DNA of 64,000 nucleotides from SZUA-547 sp963669315 (lineage in GTDB: Bacteria > Pseudomonadota > Alphaproteobacteria > Rhodobacterales > Rhodobacteraceae), in contig OY770021.1 in the NCBI GenBank assembly GCA_963669315.1, positions 2,108,001-2,172,000 on the forward strand, read 5' to 3'. Position 1 is the stretch's first letter, and each line of letters starts with the position of its first letter. The notes beneath the pieces are model-generated. The model saw only the letters and a program-made list of their open reading frames with translations. It made no database searches and was not told the origin of the DNA. The position numbers were made by a program, and so were the translations under genes. This document shows positions 42,437-51,900 of the stretch, piece after piece.

Positions 42437-43645
42437 ATGACCAGCGCCGCATCGCAGCCGAAATCGCGCCCGTCCGCAAGGGCGATCCAGCCTGACTTCG
42501 CAACCCTGCCCCGTAAGGCGGATGGGGACGCGCAAACCAGCCTGCTGGGTCTTTCCCGCGACGAAATGCGCGCTTCGCTTATCGAAGCGGGCACACTCGA
42601 GAAGCAGGCGAAGATGCGCGTCACCCAGCTATGGAGCTGGATCTACCAGCGCGGGCTGACCGAATTCGCCGATATGACCAATCTGTCGAAGGATTTCCGT
42701 GCGCAGCTGGCCGAGCGGTTCACGCTGGCGCGGCCGGAAATCGTCAACCGACAGGTCAGTCAGGACGGCACCCGCAAATACCTGCTACGCATCGCGGGCG
42801 GCCATGAGGTGGAGGCGGTCTATATCCCGGAGGAGGACCGCGGCACGCTGTGCGTCTCCAGCCAGGTGGGCTGCACGCTGACCTGCAGCTTCTGCCACAC
42901 AGGCACCCAAAAACTGGTGCGCAATCTGACCGCCGGAGAGATCGTGGGCCAGATCCTCGTGTGTCGCGATGATCTGGGCGAATGGCCGGAAATCGGCGTC
43001 GGCACAAGCGGCAAACGATTGCTCTCCAACATCGTGCTGATGGGGATGGGCGAGCCGCTCTACAACACAGATGCTGTGCGCGATGCCATGAGGATCGCGA
43101 TGGATGGCGAGGGGCTGAGCCTCAGCCGCCGCCGCATCACGCTTTCCACATCCGGCGTTGTGCCGGAAATTGTCCGCGCAGGGGCCGAGATCGGCTGCAT
43201 GCTGGCGATCTCGCTGCACGCCACCACGGACGAGGTGCGCGACACGCTGGTTCCAATCAACAAGAAATGGCCGATCGCGGAGCTTTTGGACGCCTGTCGG
43301 AACTACCCAAGACTGTCGAACGCAGAGCGGATTACGTTCGAATACGTAATGCTGAAGGGCGTCAATGACAGCGATGCGGACGCCAAGCGGCTGGTCAAGC
43401 TGATCGCGGGCATTCCGGCCAAGATCAACCTGATCCCGTTCAACCCATGGCCCGGCGCGCCCTACGAGCGGTCGGATTGGGAGCGGATCGAAGCATTCGC
43501 GGAAATCGTCAACCGCGCCGGTTACGCCAGCCCCGTGCGCACGCCGCGCGGGCAGGATATTATGGCGGCCTGCGGGCAGCTGAAATCGACGACCGAGCGA
43601 GCTCGGAAGTCCCGTGCGCAGATTGCGACGGAGGCAGGGAATTAG
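42437..43645 (+). CDS. rlmN: 23S rRNA (adenine-2503-C2)-methyltransferase RlmN
   Basis: This radical SAM enzyme adds a C2 methyl group to A2503 of 23S rRNA and to A37 of some tRNAs. It has 402 aa from ATG 42437; the frame continues 72 bases upstream without similarity. The cluster motif is SQVGCTLTCSFCHTGTQKLV (C-X3-C-X2-C), with VLMGMGEPLYN, RITLSTSGVVPEI and YVMLKGVNDSDADAK following. The catalytic cysteine is near the end in DIMAACGQLKST. It is upstream of an FkbM-type methyltransferase gene, with no obvious functional link. Confidence 0.95.
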   Translation: MTSAASQPKSRPSARAIQPDFATLPRKADGDAQTSLLGLSRDEMRASLIEAGTLEKQAKMRVTQLWSWIYQRGLTEFADMTNLSKDFRAQLAERFTLARPEIVNRQVSQDGTRKYLLRIAGGHEVEAVYIPEEDRGTLCVSSQVGCTLTCSFCHTGTQKLVRNLTAGEIVGQILVCRDDLGEWPEIGVGTSGKRLLSNIVLMGMGEPLYNTDAVRDAMRIAMDGEGLSLSRRRITLSTSGVVPEIVRAGAEIGCMLAISLHATTDEVRDTLVPINKKWPIAELLDACRNYPRLSNAERITFEYVMLKGVNDSDADAKRLVKLIAGIPAKINLIPFNPWPGAPYERSDWERIEAFAEIVNRAGYASPVRTPRGQDIMAACGQLKSTTERARKSRAQIATEAGN

Positions 43646-43709
43646 AGCCCCCAATCGTTCTCCGCGGCGTGTTTCAAGTTCGCTAAGACATTTTCGGAGT
43701 GCTTTTAGA

Positions 43710-44525
43710 ATGAGACCCCCACGCTTTAATCCCGATCGCGGCAAGCTCCGCCGACGGGTTTACTTATGGGCGCATAAGAACAAGCGCTTTATTCACCGAT
43801 CCATTCGCGACCTTCTGCAATTCAATAGCAAATTCATCGACTATCTCTATGACGACGTGAAATTCAGGTTGTATACAATCGACAACTATACCGACCGCGC
43901 TCTTGTCAATCGAGGTAGATATAAGGAGCAGGTTGAAATCGAATGGTTGCGTGCGCACTTTAAGGGCCGCACGATTGTCTTTGTCGATATCGGCGCCAAT
44001 TCGGGCATGTATTCGCTATTGGTGGGGCGCGACCTCGCGCCGGACTCACGAATCCTCGCGGTCGAACCCAACCCGATCATGCGCGCCCGTCTAGAGACAA
44101 ACGTGTGGCTCAACAAATTGAAGAATGTAGACGTGCTGGGTTGCGCTATCGCCGATATGCGAGGGCAAATGCGCCTGCTGTTTCCGAAGCCGAAGAATTT
44201 CGGAGAGGCTACGTTGCACACAGAGATGGGCCGCGACGCTGAAGGCGTCGATGTCCCCGTTATTCCCCTTTTGGAGTTGATGCGCGATGAAAATGCGCCC
44301 TCCTTCGACATGTTGAAGATAGATGTTGAAGGCTTCGAGGATCGCGCTCTCGCACCCTTTCTGGAATCCGCGCCGGACCATGTGCTGCCCGAGGTCATGG
44401 TGATCGAGCACGCCCACAAGCGCTTCTGGAATACGGATCTGCACGAGTGCTGCGAGCGCCGCGGTTACAAAAGGGCTTTCGAGAACCGCGAGAACTGGAT
44501 CATGACTCTCGACGGGTTAGGCTAA
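43710..44525 (+). CDS. FkbM-family SAM-dependent methyltransferase
   Basis: The 271-aa protein has the SAM-binding motif I in TIVFVDIGANSGMYSLLVGR (about residues 88-107), the acidic motif II in RILAVEPNPIMRARLETNVW, and FDMLKIDVEGFEDRALAPFL as the FkbM hallmark. FkbM enzymes methylate hydroxyls on sugars, polyketides or glycans; here the acceptor is unknown, with a surface glycan plausible. The ATG at 43710 has CGGAG upstream. The first 60 residues are basic and aromatic (RRRVYLWAHKNKRFIHRSIR), perhaps a membrane or glycan contact. It ends 55 bp from a convergent unknown gene. Confidence 0.87.
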   Translation: MRPPRFNPDRGKLRRRVYLWAHKNKRFIHRSIRDLLQFNSKFIDYLYDDVKFRLYTIDNYTDRALVNRGRYKEQVEIEWLRAHFKGRTIVFVDIGANSGMYSLLVGRDLAPDSRILAVEPNPIMRARLETNVWLNKLKNVDVLGCAIADMRGQMRLLFPKPKNFGEATLHTEMGRDAEGVDVPVIPLLELMRDENAPSFDMLKIDVEGFEDRALAPFLESAPDHVLPEVMVIEHAHKRFWNTDLHECCERRGYKRAFENRENWIMTLDGLG

Positions 44526-44580
44526 TACCGACTGCGTTCGCCAAATTAATGTCGCAAGGCCCGGCTCGCTCTCACCTCTT

Positions 44581-44997
44581 CTAAAGCTTCGGCAGAACGC
44601 CCGCAGCCTTTTTCATGAAATTCTTCCGCCAGACTTCGTCGATCAGGAACTCGATATCCTTTTCGATCCGTTTGGTGTTGATCCCGCTGACCTTGCCGCT
44701 GGCCTTCATCGCGAGCTTCGAGATCTTGCCGCCGGAACCTGTGACAAGCGGCGATATGGTGATCGAGAGCGTCGCTTTCGGGCCGGTTCCCTCACAAGCC
44801 AGATCGGTGATGGTTCCGCCGACGACAAACTCCTTGCCGCCCGCCTTCTTCTTTTCGGTGGTGAAGGCTTTCTGTTCCTTGATCGCCTTCTCGGTGGCGG
44901 CCTTCATCATCGGCGGCACTTTCGCCTTCAGCTTGTTATCGAAAATCTTGGCGACCTTGAACGCGCCAGCCTCGACATAGACAACTGGATCAGCCAT
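44581..44997 (-). CDS. Hypothetical protein, unknown function
   Basis: The 138-aa hydrophilic protein begins MADPVVYVEAGAFKVAKIFD and has a Lys-rich middle and beta segments (EFVVGGTITDLACEGTGPKA, TLSITISPLVTGSGGKISKL). It ends DIEFLIDEVWRKNFMKKAAG followed by VLPKL. There is no signal peptide or membrane helix, and one cysteine. A strong GGGAGGGGAG site before the ATG at 44997 supports translation. No family recognised; the alternating beta content after an N-terminal helix gives no clear analogy. It lies between a convergent FkbM gene and an NHL-repeat gene on the same strand. Confidence 0.75.
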   Translation of the reverse strand: MADPVVYVEAGAFKVAKIFDNKLKAKVPPMMKAATEKAIKEQKAFTTEKKKAGGKEFVVGGTITDLACEGTGPKATLSITISPLVTGSGGKISKLAMKASGKVSGINTKRIEKDIEFLIDEVWRKNFMKKAAGVLPKL

Positions 44998-45097
44998 GGG
45001 CTCCCCTCCCTTGGTTGTATTGAAGGTCTCTAGATGAGGACGGGCGGGCGCAAATTCAACTCCAGCGCCTTTCACACGTTCCCGAAGGCGCCGCCGT

Positions 45098-45949
45098 TCA
45101 GTTGGTCAGAACGCGGTATCGAGTCACCCGATCGTTGCCGCTGTCGCTGAGAAAATAGGTGGCGCCGTCGATCTCTACGCCCTCTGGCGTGCGAAACTTG
45201 TTCGGCCCCAGCCCGGCCGCGCCGCCCAGCACGCCGATCAGCTCTCCGACCGGCGTCAGCTTCAGCACGCGATGGCTGTATTTGTCGGCGACGATCAGGT
45301 TCCCCGCAGCATCGACATCCAGATATCGGGGGCCGGACAGGCCCAGCGCCGGATCGTCGATGATCGCGAGCGTCTCCAGTTCTGGCGAGACCTTGACCAG
45401 CCGGTCGTTGGCGGCGTCGGCGATCCAGATATCGCCAGCTGCGTCCACCTCCACATCATGCGGCGCGCTCAGCCCGCCCGCTTCAGCGACGAGCGCTCCA
45501 TTCTCATAAGCGACGATGTTCCCGGAACCCGCGCCAGTGGCGTAGATGCGCCCGTTTGGATGCTGAACGACGCCCTCCGGCCTTGAGATCGCGTCTGTCA
45601 GCGCGCCGACCATCTCGCCCGTTGCGGTATCGATAATGGCGATCCTGCTGCGTCCGGTGTCGGCGACCAAAAGCCGCCCGGCGGCATCGAAATCGACATC
45701 ATGCGGCGAGTAGAGCGTATCCGCCCCGACCTCCCTGACGAGCTTCAAGGAGCTGGGATCGAGCACCGCCACCCGGTTCCTGTCCACGTCTGAGACGTAA
45801 AGCATTCCGTCGGGGCCCAGTTTGACGTCATGCGGATTGCCGAGGATCGGTTCGCTGGCGGCGTCGAACGCGGCGAAAGGCTCAGCCGCCTGGGCCCCAA
45901 ACGCCGTCGCAGCGGCCAGCGCTGTCAGAATTCGCATCACTTTGGTCAT
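45098..45949 (-). CDS. NHL-repeat beta-propeller protein, exported
   Basis: The 283-aa protein has a signal peptide (MRILTALAAATAFGAQAAEP) and about six NHL-type blades: ILGNPHDVKLGPDGMLYVSD, LYSPHDVDFDAAGRLLVADT, AISRPEGVVQHPNGRIYATG, LSAPHDVEVDAAGDIWIADA, LSGPRYLDVDAAGNLIVADK and FRTPEGVEIDGATYFLSDSG. NHL propellers usually bind ligands or act as lyases or peptidylglycine-type enzymes; no catalytic set can be named here. The ATG at 45949 has GGAGGCGG upstream. It is divergent from the quinone oxidoreductase gene across 123 bp. Confidence 0.87.
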   Translation of the reverse strand: MTKVMRILTALAAATAFGAQAAEPFAAFDAASEPILGNPHDVKLGPDGMLYVSDVDRNRVAVLDPSSLKLVREVGADTLYSPHDVDFDAAGRLLVADTGRSRIAIIDTATGEMVGALTDAISRPEGVVQHPNGRIYATGAGSGNIVAYENGALVAEAGGLSAPHDVEVDAAGDIWIADAANDRLVKVSPELETLAIIDDPALGLSGPRYLDVDAAGNLIVADKYSHRVLKLTPVGELIGVLGGAAGLGPNKFRTPEGVEIDGATYFLSDSGNDRVTRYRVLTN

Positions 45950-46072
45950 TACCGCCTCCCGTGCTGCGTCTCGTCCGAGTCTCCGCCGATTCGGGCGTTG
46001 CAGCAAGGTTGGCCGATTGAAGCGGCGCGCGCCGCCACCTAAGCTCCGCCTTGTCATAGCCGAGGAGCCCCC

Positions 46073-47080
46073 ATGACCGACCTGCCCCAGACCATGCGCG
46101 CGATCGAAATTTCCGAGCCCGGCGGGCCGGCGGTTCTGACGCCGACGACGCGGCCGGTTCCCGAGCCGATGTCTGGCGAGATCCTGATCCGCGTCGCGTT
46201 CGCAGGCGTGAACCGGCCGGACGCGATCCAGCGATCCGGGGGCTATCCTGCGCCTAAAGGCGCATCCGACCTGCCGGGGCTTGAGGCGTCGGGCGAGGTG
46301 GCCGCCGTGGGGCCGAATGTCGATCGCTGGAAAATCGGCGACAGCGTCTGCGCGCTACTGCCCGGGGGCGGCTATGCGGAGTACTCGACGACGCATCAGG
46401 ATCACGCCTTGCCGATCCCGGACGGGCTGTCGATGGCTGAAGCCGCCGCCGTGCCTGAGACCGCCTTCACCGTCTGGTCGAACGTCTTTCAGCGCGGCGG
46501 CCTGCAAGCGAGCGAGGTATTTCTGGTCCATGGCGGATCGTCGGGCATCGGCACCACGGCGATCCAGTTGGCCAACGCTTTCGGCGCACGGGTCTTCACC
46601 ACCGCCGGATCGGCGGAAAAATGCGCGGCGTGCGAGGAGTTTGGCGCCGAGAAGGCGATCAACTATCGGGAGGAGGATTTCGTCGCCGCCGTCAAAGAGG
46701 CGACAGCCGGCAAGGGCGCCAATCTGATCCTCGACATGGTGGGCGGGGATTATCTGCCCAGAAACTTCAAGGCCTGCGGGATGGATGGCCGCATCGTCTC
46801 CATCGGGTTTCTGCGCGGCCCCAAGGCCGAGATAAACTTCTCCGCGGCCATGGTGCGCCGGATCACCTGGACCGGCTCTACGCTGCGCCCGCAATCGGTG
46901 GAGGCCAAGGCGCAAATGGCGAAGGCTCTGGAGGCCAAGGTCTGGCCATTGATCGCGGCGGGGCGGGTGAAGCCGATCATGGATTCCGAGTTCGCGCTGG
47001 AAGATGCGGCAGGCGCACATGCGCGGATGGAAAGCAGCGCCCATATCGGCAAGATCGTGTTGAAGGTCGCCGATACATGA
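46073..47080 (+). CDS. NAD(P)H-quinone oxidoreductase (zeta-crystallin/PIG3 type)
   Basis: This is a zinc-independent medium-chain dehydrogenase/reductase of 335 aa. Recognisable parts are RVAFAGVNRPDAIQRSGGYP, LPGLEASGEVAAVGPNVDRW and VFLVHGGSSGIGTTAIQLAN (the NADPH-binding Rossmann turn), followed by NLILDMVGGDYLPRNFKACG and GRIVSIGFLRGP. It lacks structural and catalytic zinc ligands, so it belongs to the quinone oxidoreductase group that reduces quinones or enones with NADPH. GAGGAG precedes the ATG. Confidence 0.92.
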   Translation: MTDLPQTMRAIEISEPGGPAVLTPTTRPVPEPMSGEILIRVAFAGVNRPDAIQRSGGYPAPKGASDLPGLEASGEVAAVGPNVDRWKIGDSVCALLPGGGYAEYSTTHQDHALPIPDGLSMAEAAAVPETAFTVWSNVFQRGGLQASEVFLVHGGSSGIGTTAIQLANAFGARVFTTAGSAEKCAACEEFGAEKAINYREEDFVAAVKEATAGKGANLILDMVGGDYLPRNFKACGMDGRIVSIGFLRGPKAEINFSAAMVRRITWTGSTLRPQSVEAKAQMAKALEAKVWPLIAAGRVKPIMDSEFALEDAAGAHARMESSAHIGKIVLKVADT

Positions 47081-47227
47081 CAGGGTTGCCCGCGCGAAAT
47101 CCACTTTATTTGCGCGCCTGAAGCGCATATATAGCGGCCAGAGATTTTCCTCGAAACCGTTGGAAGCGCCGCCGCGCCCCGTTTCTCGGAGCGCCGGAAG
47201 AGTCGTATCCTTTTGGGAGAGACCGCA

Positions 47228-47989
47228 ATGACCGAACTGCCGCTAATGCCCAAGGCCACCGCAGTCTGGCTGGTGGACAACACCACGCTGACCTTTCGCC
47301 AGATCGCCGAATTCACCGGCATGCATGAACTGGAGGTGTCGGGCATCGCCGATGGCGAAGTCGCGATCGGCATCAAGGGCATGGACCCGATCGGCAATCA
47401 CCAGCTGACCCGCGAAGAAGTCGAACGCTGCGAGAAAGACCCGATCCAGCGCCTGAAGCTGATGAAGCGCGAGATCGCGCCCGAGCAGAAGCGCAAGGGG
47501 CCGCGCTATACGCCGCTGTCAAAGCGGCAGGAGCGTCCATCAGCCATCGCCTGGCTGGTGCGCTATCACCCAGAGCTTTCGGACGGGCAGATCATGAAGC
47601 TGGTCGGCACCACCAAGCCGACGATTCAGTCGATCCGCGACCGCACGCATTGGAACTCGGCCAATATTCGCCCGGTCGATCCGGTGGCGCTGGGCCTCTG
47701 CAAGCAGATCGATCTCGACGCCGCGGTGCAGAAGGCGGCGACGAAAAAGGCCAAGGAAGAAGGCGGCGTCATGTCTTCCGAGGAGCGGATGAGCCTGCTG
47801 TCGACGGACGAATCTCTGGCCGCCGACGACGCGCGCCCGATGAAGGATTTCGGTGGGCTGGAGAACTTCACCCTGACCGACGCGCCCGAGGGCCAAGGCG
47901 CCGCGCAGCCGGAAATCGACGCCGACTCGCTGTTCAACCTGCCGAAAGCCTCCGACGAGGACGAAGACGAAGACGAGGAGAAGCGCTGA
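47228..47989 (+). CDS. trcR: Cell-cycle transcriptional regulator TrcR (DUF1013)
   Basis: The 253-aa protein of the DUF1013 family is restricted to alphaproteobacteria and named TrcR in current annotations. Two helix-turn-helix-like parts are visible, TTLTFRQIAEFTGMHELEVS and YHPELSDGQIMKLVGTTKPT followed by IQSIRDRTHW. The C-terminal about 70 residues are acidic, ending DEDEDEDEEKR, a possible polymerase or partner contact. ATG 47228 has GGGAGAG upstream. The family is linked to cell-cycle transcription with factors such as GcrA and CcrM, and a ccrM gene lies in this window. It converges on an SDR gene. Confidence 0.87.
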   Translation: MTELPLMPKATAVWLVDNTTLTFRQIAEFTGMHELEVSGIADGEVAIGIKGMDPIGNHQLTREEVERCEKDPIQRLKLMKREIAPEQKRKGPRYTPLSKRQERPSAIAWLVRYHPELSDGQIMKLVGTTKPTIQSIRDRTHWNSANIRPVDPVALGLCKQIDLDAAVQKAATKKAKEEGGVMSSEERMSLLSTDESLAADDARPMKDFGGLENFTLTDAPEGQGAAQPEIDADSLFNLPKASDEDEDEDEEKR

Positions 47990-48000
47990 CGGCGCCGCGA

Positions 48001-48807
48001 TCAGACCGCGGGCGTCGTCATCGGATCCAGCAGGCTGCGCCCGCCATCGAGCGAGATTATCTGACCGGTGATGAAGCTTGACGCGTCCGAGGCGAGATAG
48101 AGAGCGACATCGGCCGCCTCATTCGGCTCTCCAATCCGCCCCATGGGCGTCGCAGAGGTCAGCGCTTCGCGAAAATCGTCCTGCTCTTTGATTGCATCGC
48201 GGATGTTTCGGGTCATCACCCCGCCCAGCGCGATTCCGTTCACCCGTACGCCTTCCGGCGCGAGCGCCACGGCCATCGACCGGGTCAGCTGATCCAGCGC
48301 CGCGCAGGACACGGAGTAGGATAGAAGCTTCGGCGAAGTCCGGATCGCAGCGATCGAGCTGATATTGATGATCGAGCTGTTGCAGGGTTCATCCCGCTCC
48401 TTGGCGAGGGCGATCATTTTGCGCGCCGCCGCCTGGCTCAGCAGGAAGTTCGAAAAAAGGTTGGTCTCCAGAACCTTCTCTAAATCCTGGCGCTTCAAAT
48501 CGAAGAAATCGCCCAATCCCTTGAATCGCGCGGCGTTGACGACGATGTCGATCCGGTCGTAGGTGGACAGAGTCGCAGCCAGCAGATTGTTGATGTCCAG
48601 CCGCTCGCAAACGTCGCAATGGAAGGTTTCCACCTTTCCGGGCCCGTCCGAGCCGACGACCTCCACCGCGGTCGCCAGATTGGATTCATCGGTGTCCGAC
48701 AACATCACATTGACGCCGGACGCGGTAAGCCTTTTGGCGATCGCGCGGCCGATGCCGCCGCCCGCCCCGGTCAATATCGCCGTTCGTCCTTCAAGCCGAT
48801 AGCCCAT
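48001..48807 (-). CDS. SDR-family oxidoreductase
   Basis: This classical short-chain dehydrogenase/reductase has 268 aa from ATG 48807 (GGAGGGAG upstream). The cofactor motif is RTAILTGAGGGIGRAIAKRL, the catalytic serine lies in SSIINISSIAAIRTSP, and the C-terminal part has VRVNGIALGGVMTRNIR and SSFITGQIISLDGG. The usual YxxxK reads YSVSCAALDQLTRSMAVAL: the tyrosine is followed by S-V-S-C, so the lysine is replaced by cysteine. This departs from active enzymes and suggests altered or lost catalysis, or a residue shift. The substrate is unknown. Confidence 0.85.
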   Translation of the reverse strand: MGYRLEGRTAILTGAGGGIGRAIAKRLTASGVNVMLSDTDESNLATAVEVVGSDGPGKVETFHCDVCERLDINNLLAATLSTYDRIDIVVNAARFKGLGDFFDLKRQDLEKVLETNLFSNFLLSQAAARKMIALAKERDEPCNSSIINISSIAAIRTSPKLLSYSVSCAALDQLTRSMAVALAPEGVRVNGIALGGVMTRNIRDAIKEQDDFREALTSATPMGRIGEPNEAADVALYLASDASSFITGQIISLDGGRSLLDPMTTPAV

Positions 48808-48945
48808 GGCGGTCTCCCTCCATCTTCCACTGGCGTCGTCGACCCCCATACGCCGGGGGCCGGACAATAAAAGGATTCTACAGCCCGCGCGAGAGGGAAA
48901 GACCAGCGACGTTCTCGCGCGTAGCCCGTTAGCTGGCCGTTTCGC

Positions 48946-51900
48946 TCATGTCTCCAGCTCTATGAGCAGGTCTTTCGCGTCGACCTGGCTGCCGATCGGG
49001 GCGTGGATGGCCTTGACGGCGCCTGCTTGTTCGGCGTGGATCGCGGTCTCCATCTTCATCGCCTCGATGGTCAGCAGCAGGTCGCCCGCGGCGATGCTTT
49101 GTCCCTCTTTCACCGCAACGGAGGCGATGAGGCCGGGCATCGGCGCCGGCACGTGGTTCGGATCGCCATCTGTCGCCTTCGGGCGGCGCTGCACCGTGGC
49201 GGCGACCTTGCGGTCGGGAACCCGGATATCGCGCGGCTGGCCGTTCAGCTCGTAAAAGACCTTGGCCTCGCCCTCTTCATTGGTCTCGCCCACCGTCAGC
49301 AGCCGGATCACCAGAATCTTGCCGGGCTCGATCTCGACCTGAACTTCCTCGCCCGGCTCCATACCGTAGAAGAATGTCGGCGTCGGCAGCACCCGCACCG
49401 GCCCGTAGTCGCGACGGCGGCCCATATAGTCCAGATAGACCTTGGGATACATCAGGTAGCCGCAGAGATCCTCGTCATCCACCTCGTGGCCTTCGAGTTC
49501 ATCCGAAATAGAGGTCCGCACCGCCTCCAGATCCACTGGGGGCAGATGCGCCCCCGGCCGCTCGGTCGAACCGGCCTCTCCCTTCAGGATCTTCGCCTGC
49601 AGCGCTTTGGGAAAGCCGCCCGGAGGCTGACCGAGATCGCCCTTGAAGAGGCCGACCACGGATTCGGGGAAGGCGATCTCTTTCGTCGGATCCTCCACAT
49701 CCTCTCGCGTCAGACCGCCGGCGACCATGGCCAGCGCCATGTCGCCCACCACTTTCGAGGATGGCGTGACCTTCACGATATCGCCGAACATCTGGTTGAC
49801 GTCGGCATAGGTTTTGGCGACCTCATGCCATCGTTCAGAGAGACCGAGAGCGCGCGCCTGCTCCTTCAGGTTGGTGAACTGACCGCCCGGCATTTCGTGC
49901 AGATAGACCTCCGACGCGCCAGCCTTGAGATTGCTCTCAAACGCAGCGTACTGGACGCGCACCGCCTCCCAGTAATCCGAGAACTGGCGCACGACGGTCG
50001 CGTCAAGCCCGGTGTCGCGCTCGGTGCCTTTAAGCGCCTCGACCACCGAGCCGAGATTGGGCTGCGAGGTCAGGCCCGAGAAGGAGTCCATCGCCAGATC
50101 AACCACATCCGCGCCGGCCTCGGCCGCGGCGATCACGCTGGCGGCGGAGATGCCGCTGGTGTCATGGGTGTGAAAATGCAGCGGCAGGCCAGTCTCTTCC
50201 TTGATCGCCTTGACCAGCGCCCGAGCGGCGGCGGGCTTGACCAGCCCGGCCATGTCCTTGACCGCGATGATATGGGCGCCTGCGGCCTCCAGCTCTTTGG
50301 CCATCGAGACATAGTATTTCAGGTCGTATTTCTGGCGGTCCGGGTCGTTGATGTCGCCGGTGTAGCAAACCGTCGCCTCGCAGATCCGCCCGGACTCGTT
50401 CACCGCGTCCATGGCGACGCGCATGTTCTCGACCCAGTTCAGGCTGTCGAAGACCCGGAACACGTCTATGCCGGACTTGGCGGCCTGATCGACGAATTTG
50501 CGGACCACATTGTCGGGATAGTTGGTGTAGCCGACCCCGTTCGCGCCGCGCAGAAGCATTTGCAGCAGCACGTTCGGAACCTTGGCGCGCAGGTCGACCA
50601 GCCGCTTCCACGGGCATTCCTGCAGAAAACGATAAGCGACATCGAAGGTCGCCCCGCCCCAGCACTCCAGACTGAAGAGCTGCGGCAGATTGGCGGCGTA
50701 GGCGTCGGCCGCGCCCAGAATGTCGTAGCTACGCATACGCGTCGCCAGCAGCGACTGATGCCCGTCGCGCATGGTCGTATCGGTCACCAGCACCGGCTTT
50801 TGCGCCAGCAGCCAGTCGGAGACCGCCTTCGGCCCGTCCTGCTCAAGCAGCGTCTTGGTCCCCGGCGGCGGCGTATCGGCTAAAAGCGCCGGCGGTTTCG
50901 GGACCAGTGCATGGGCGGGCGGCTTCGGCCGGCCGGCGACCTCCGGATGCCCGTTGACGGAGATATCGCCAATATATTTGAGCAGCCGCGTAGCCCGATC
51001 CCGGCGCAGCTTGAAATCCATCAGTTCCGGATGGTTGTCGATGAACTTGGTCGAATAGCTGTTGTCCCGAAACGACGGATTGTCGATCACGTTCTCAAGA
51101 AAGGCGAGGTTGGTCGCGACGCCGCGGATGCGGAATTCGCGCAACGCGCGGTCCATACGGGCGATCGCCTCTTCCGGCGTCGGCGCCCAGGCGGTCACCT
51201 TTTCCAGCAGAGAATCGTAGTGGCGGGTGATGACCGCGCCTGAATAGGCGGTGCCGCCATCGAGGCGAATTCCAAAGCCCGTCGCGCCGCGATAGGCGGT
51301 GATCCGGCCGTAATCGGGGATGAAATTGTTCAGCGGATCCTCGGTCGTCACGCGGGCCTGCAGGGCGTGGCCGCGCAGCCGGACCTGATCCTGCGACGGC
51401 GTGCCGGTGGCCTCCGCGATGGTCGCGCCCTCGGCGATGCGGATCTGCGCCTTGACGATGTCGATCCCGGTCACCTCCTCGGTCACCGTGTGTTCGACTT
51501 GCACGCGCGGGTTCACCTCGATGAAGTAGAATTCCTCCGAATTCATATCCATCAGGAACTCGACCGTCCCCGCGCATTCGTAATTGGCGTGGCGAGTGAT
51601 CTTGAGCCCCAGCTCGCAGAGCTTCGCGCGCTGGTCATCCGAAAGGTACGGCGCCGGCGCGCGCTCCACGACTTTCTGATTGCGACGCTGGACTGAGCAA
51701 TCGCGCTCATAGAGGTGGTAAAGGCCGCCGTGCTTGTCGCCGAGGATCTGAACCTCCACATGGCGCGCGCGCTGCACCAGTTTCTCCAGATAGACCTCGC
51801 CGTTGCCGAAGGCGGCCTCGGCCTCGCGCCGGCCGGAAAGAACTTTCTCCTCCAGCTCATCCGGCCCCATGATCGGCCGCATGCCGCGACCGCCGCCGCC

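Noticed and set aside
49003..50883. Long plus-strand open frame (626 codons) across pyruvate carboxylase
   Set aside because: Antisense shadow of pyc; no domain and a His/Arg/Gln-rich composition.
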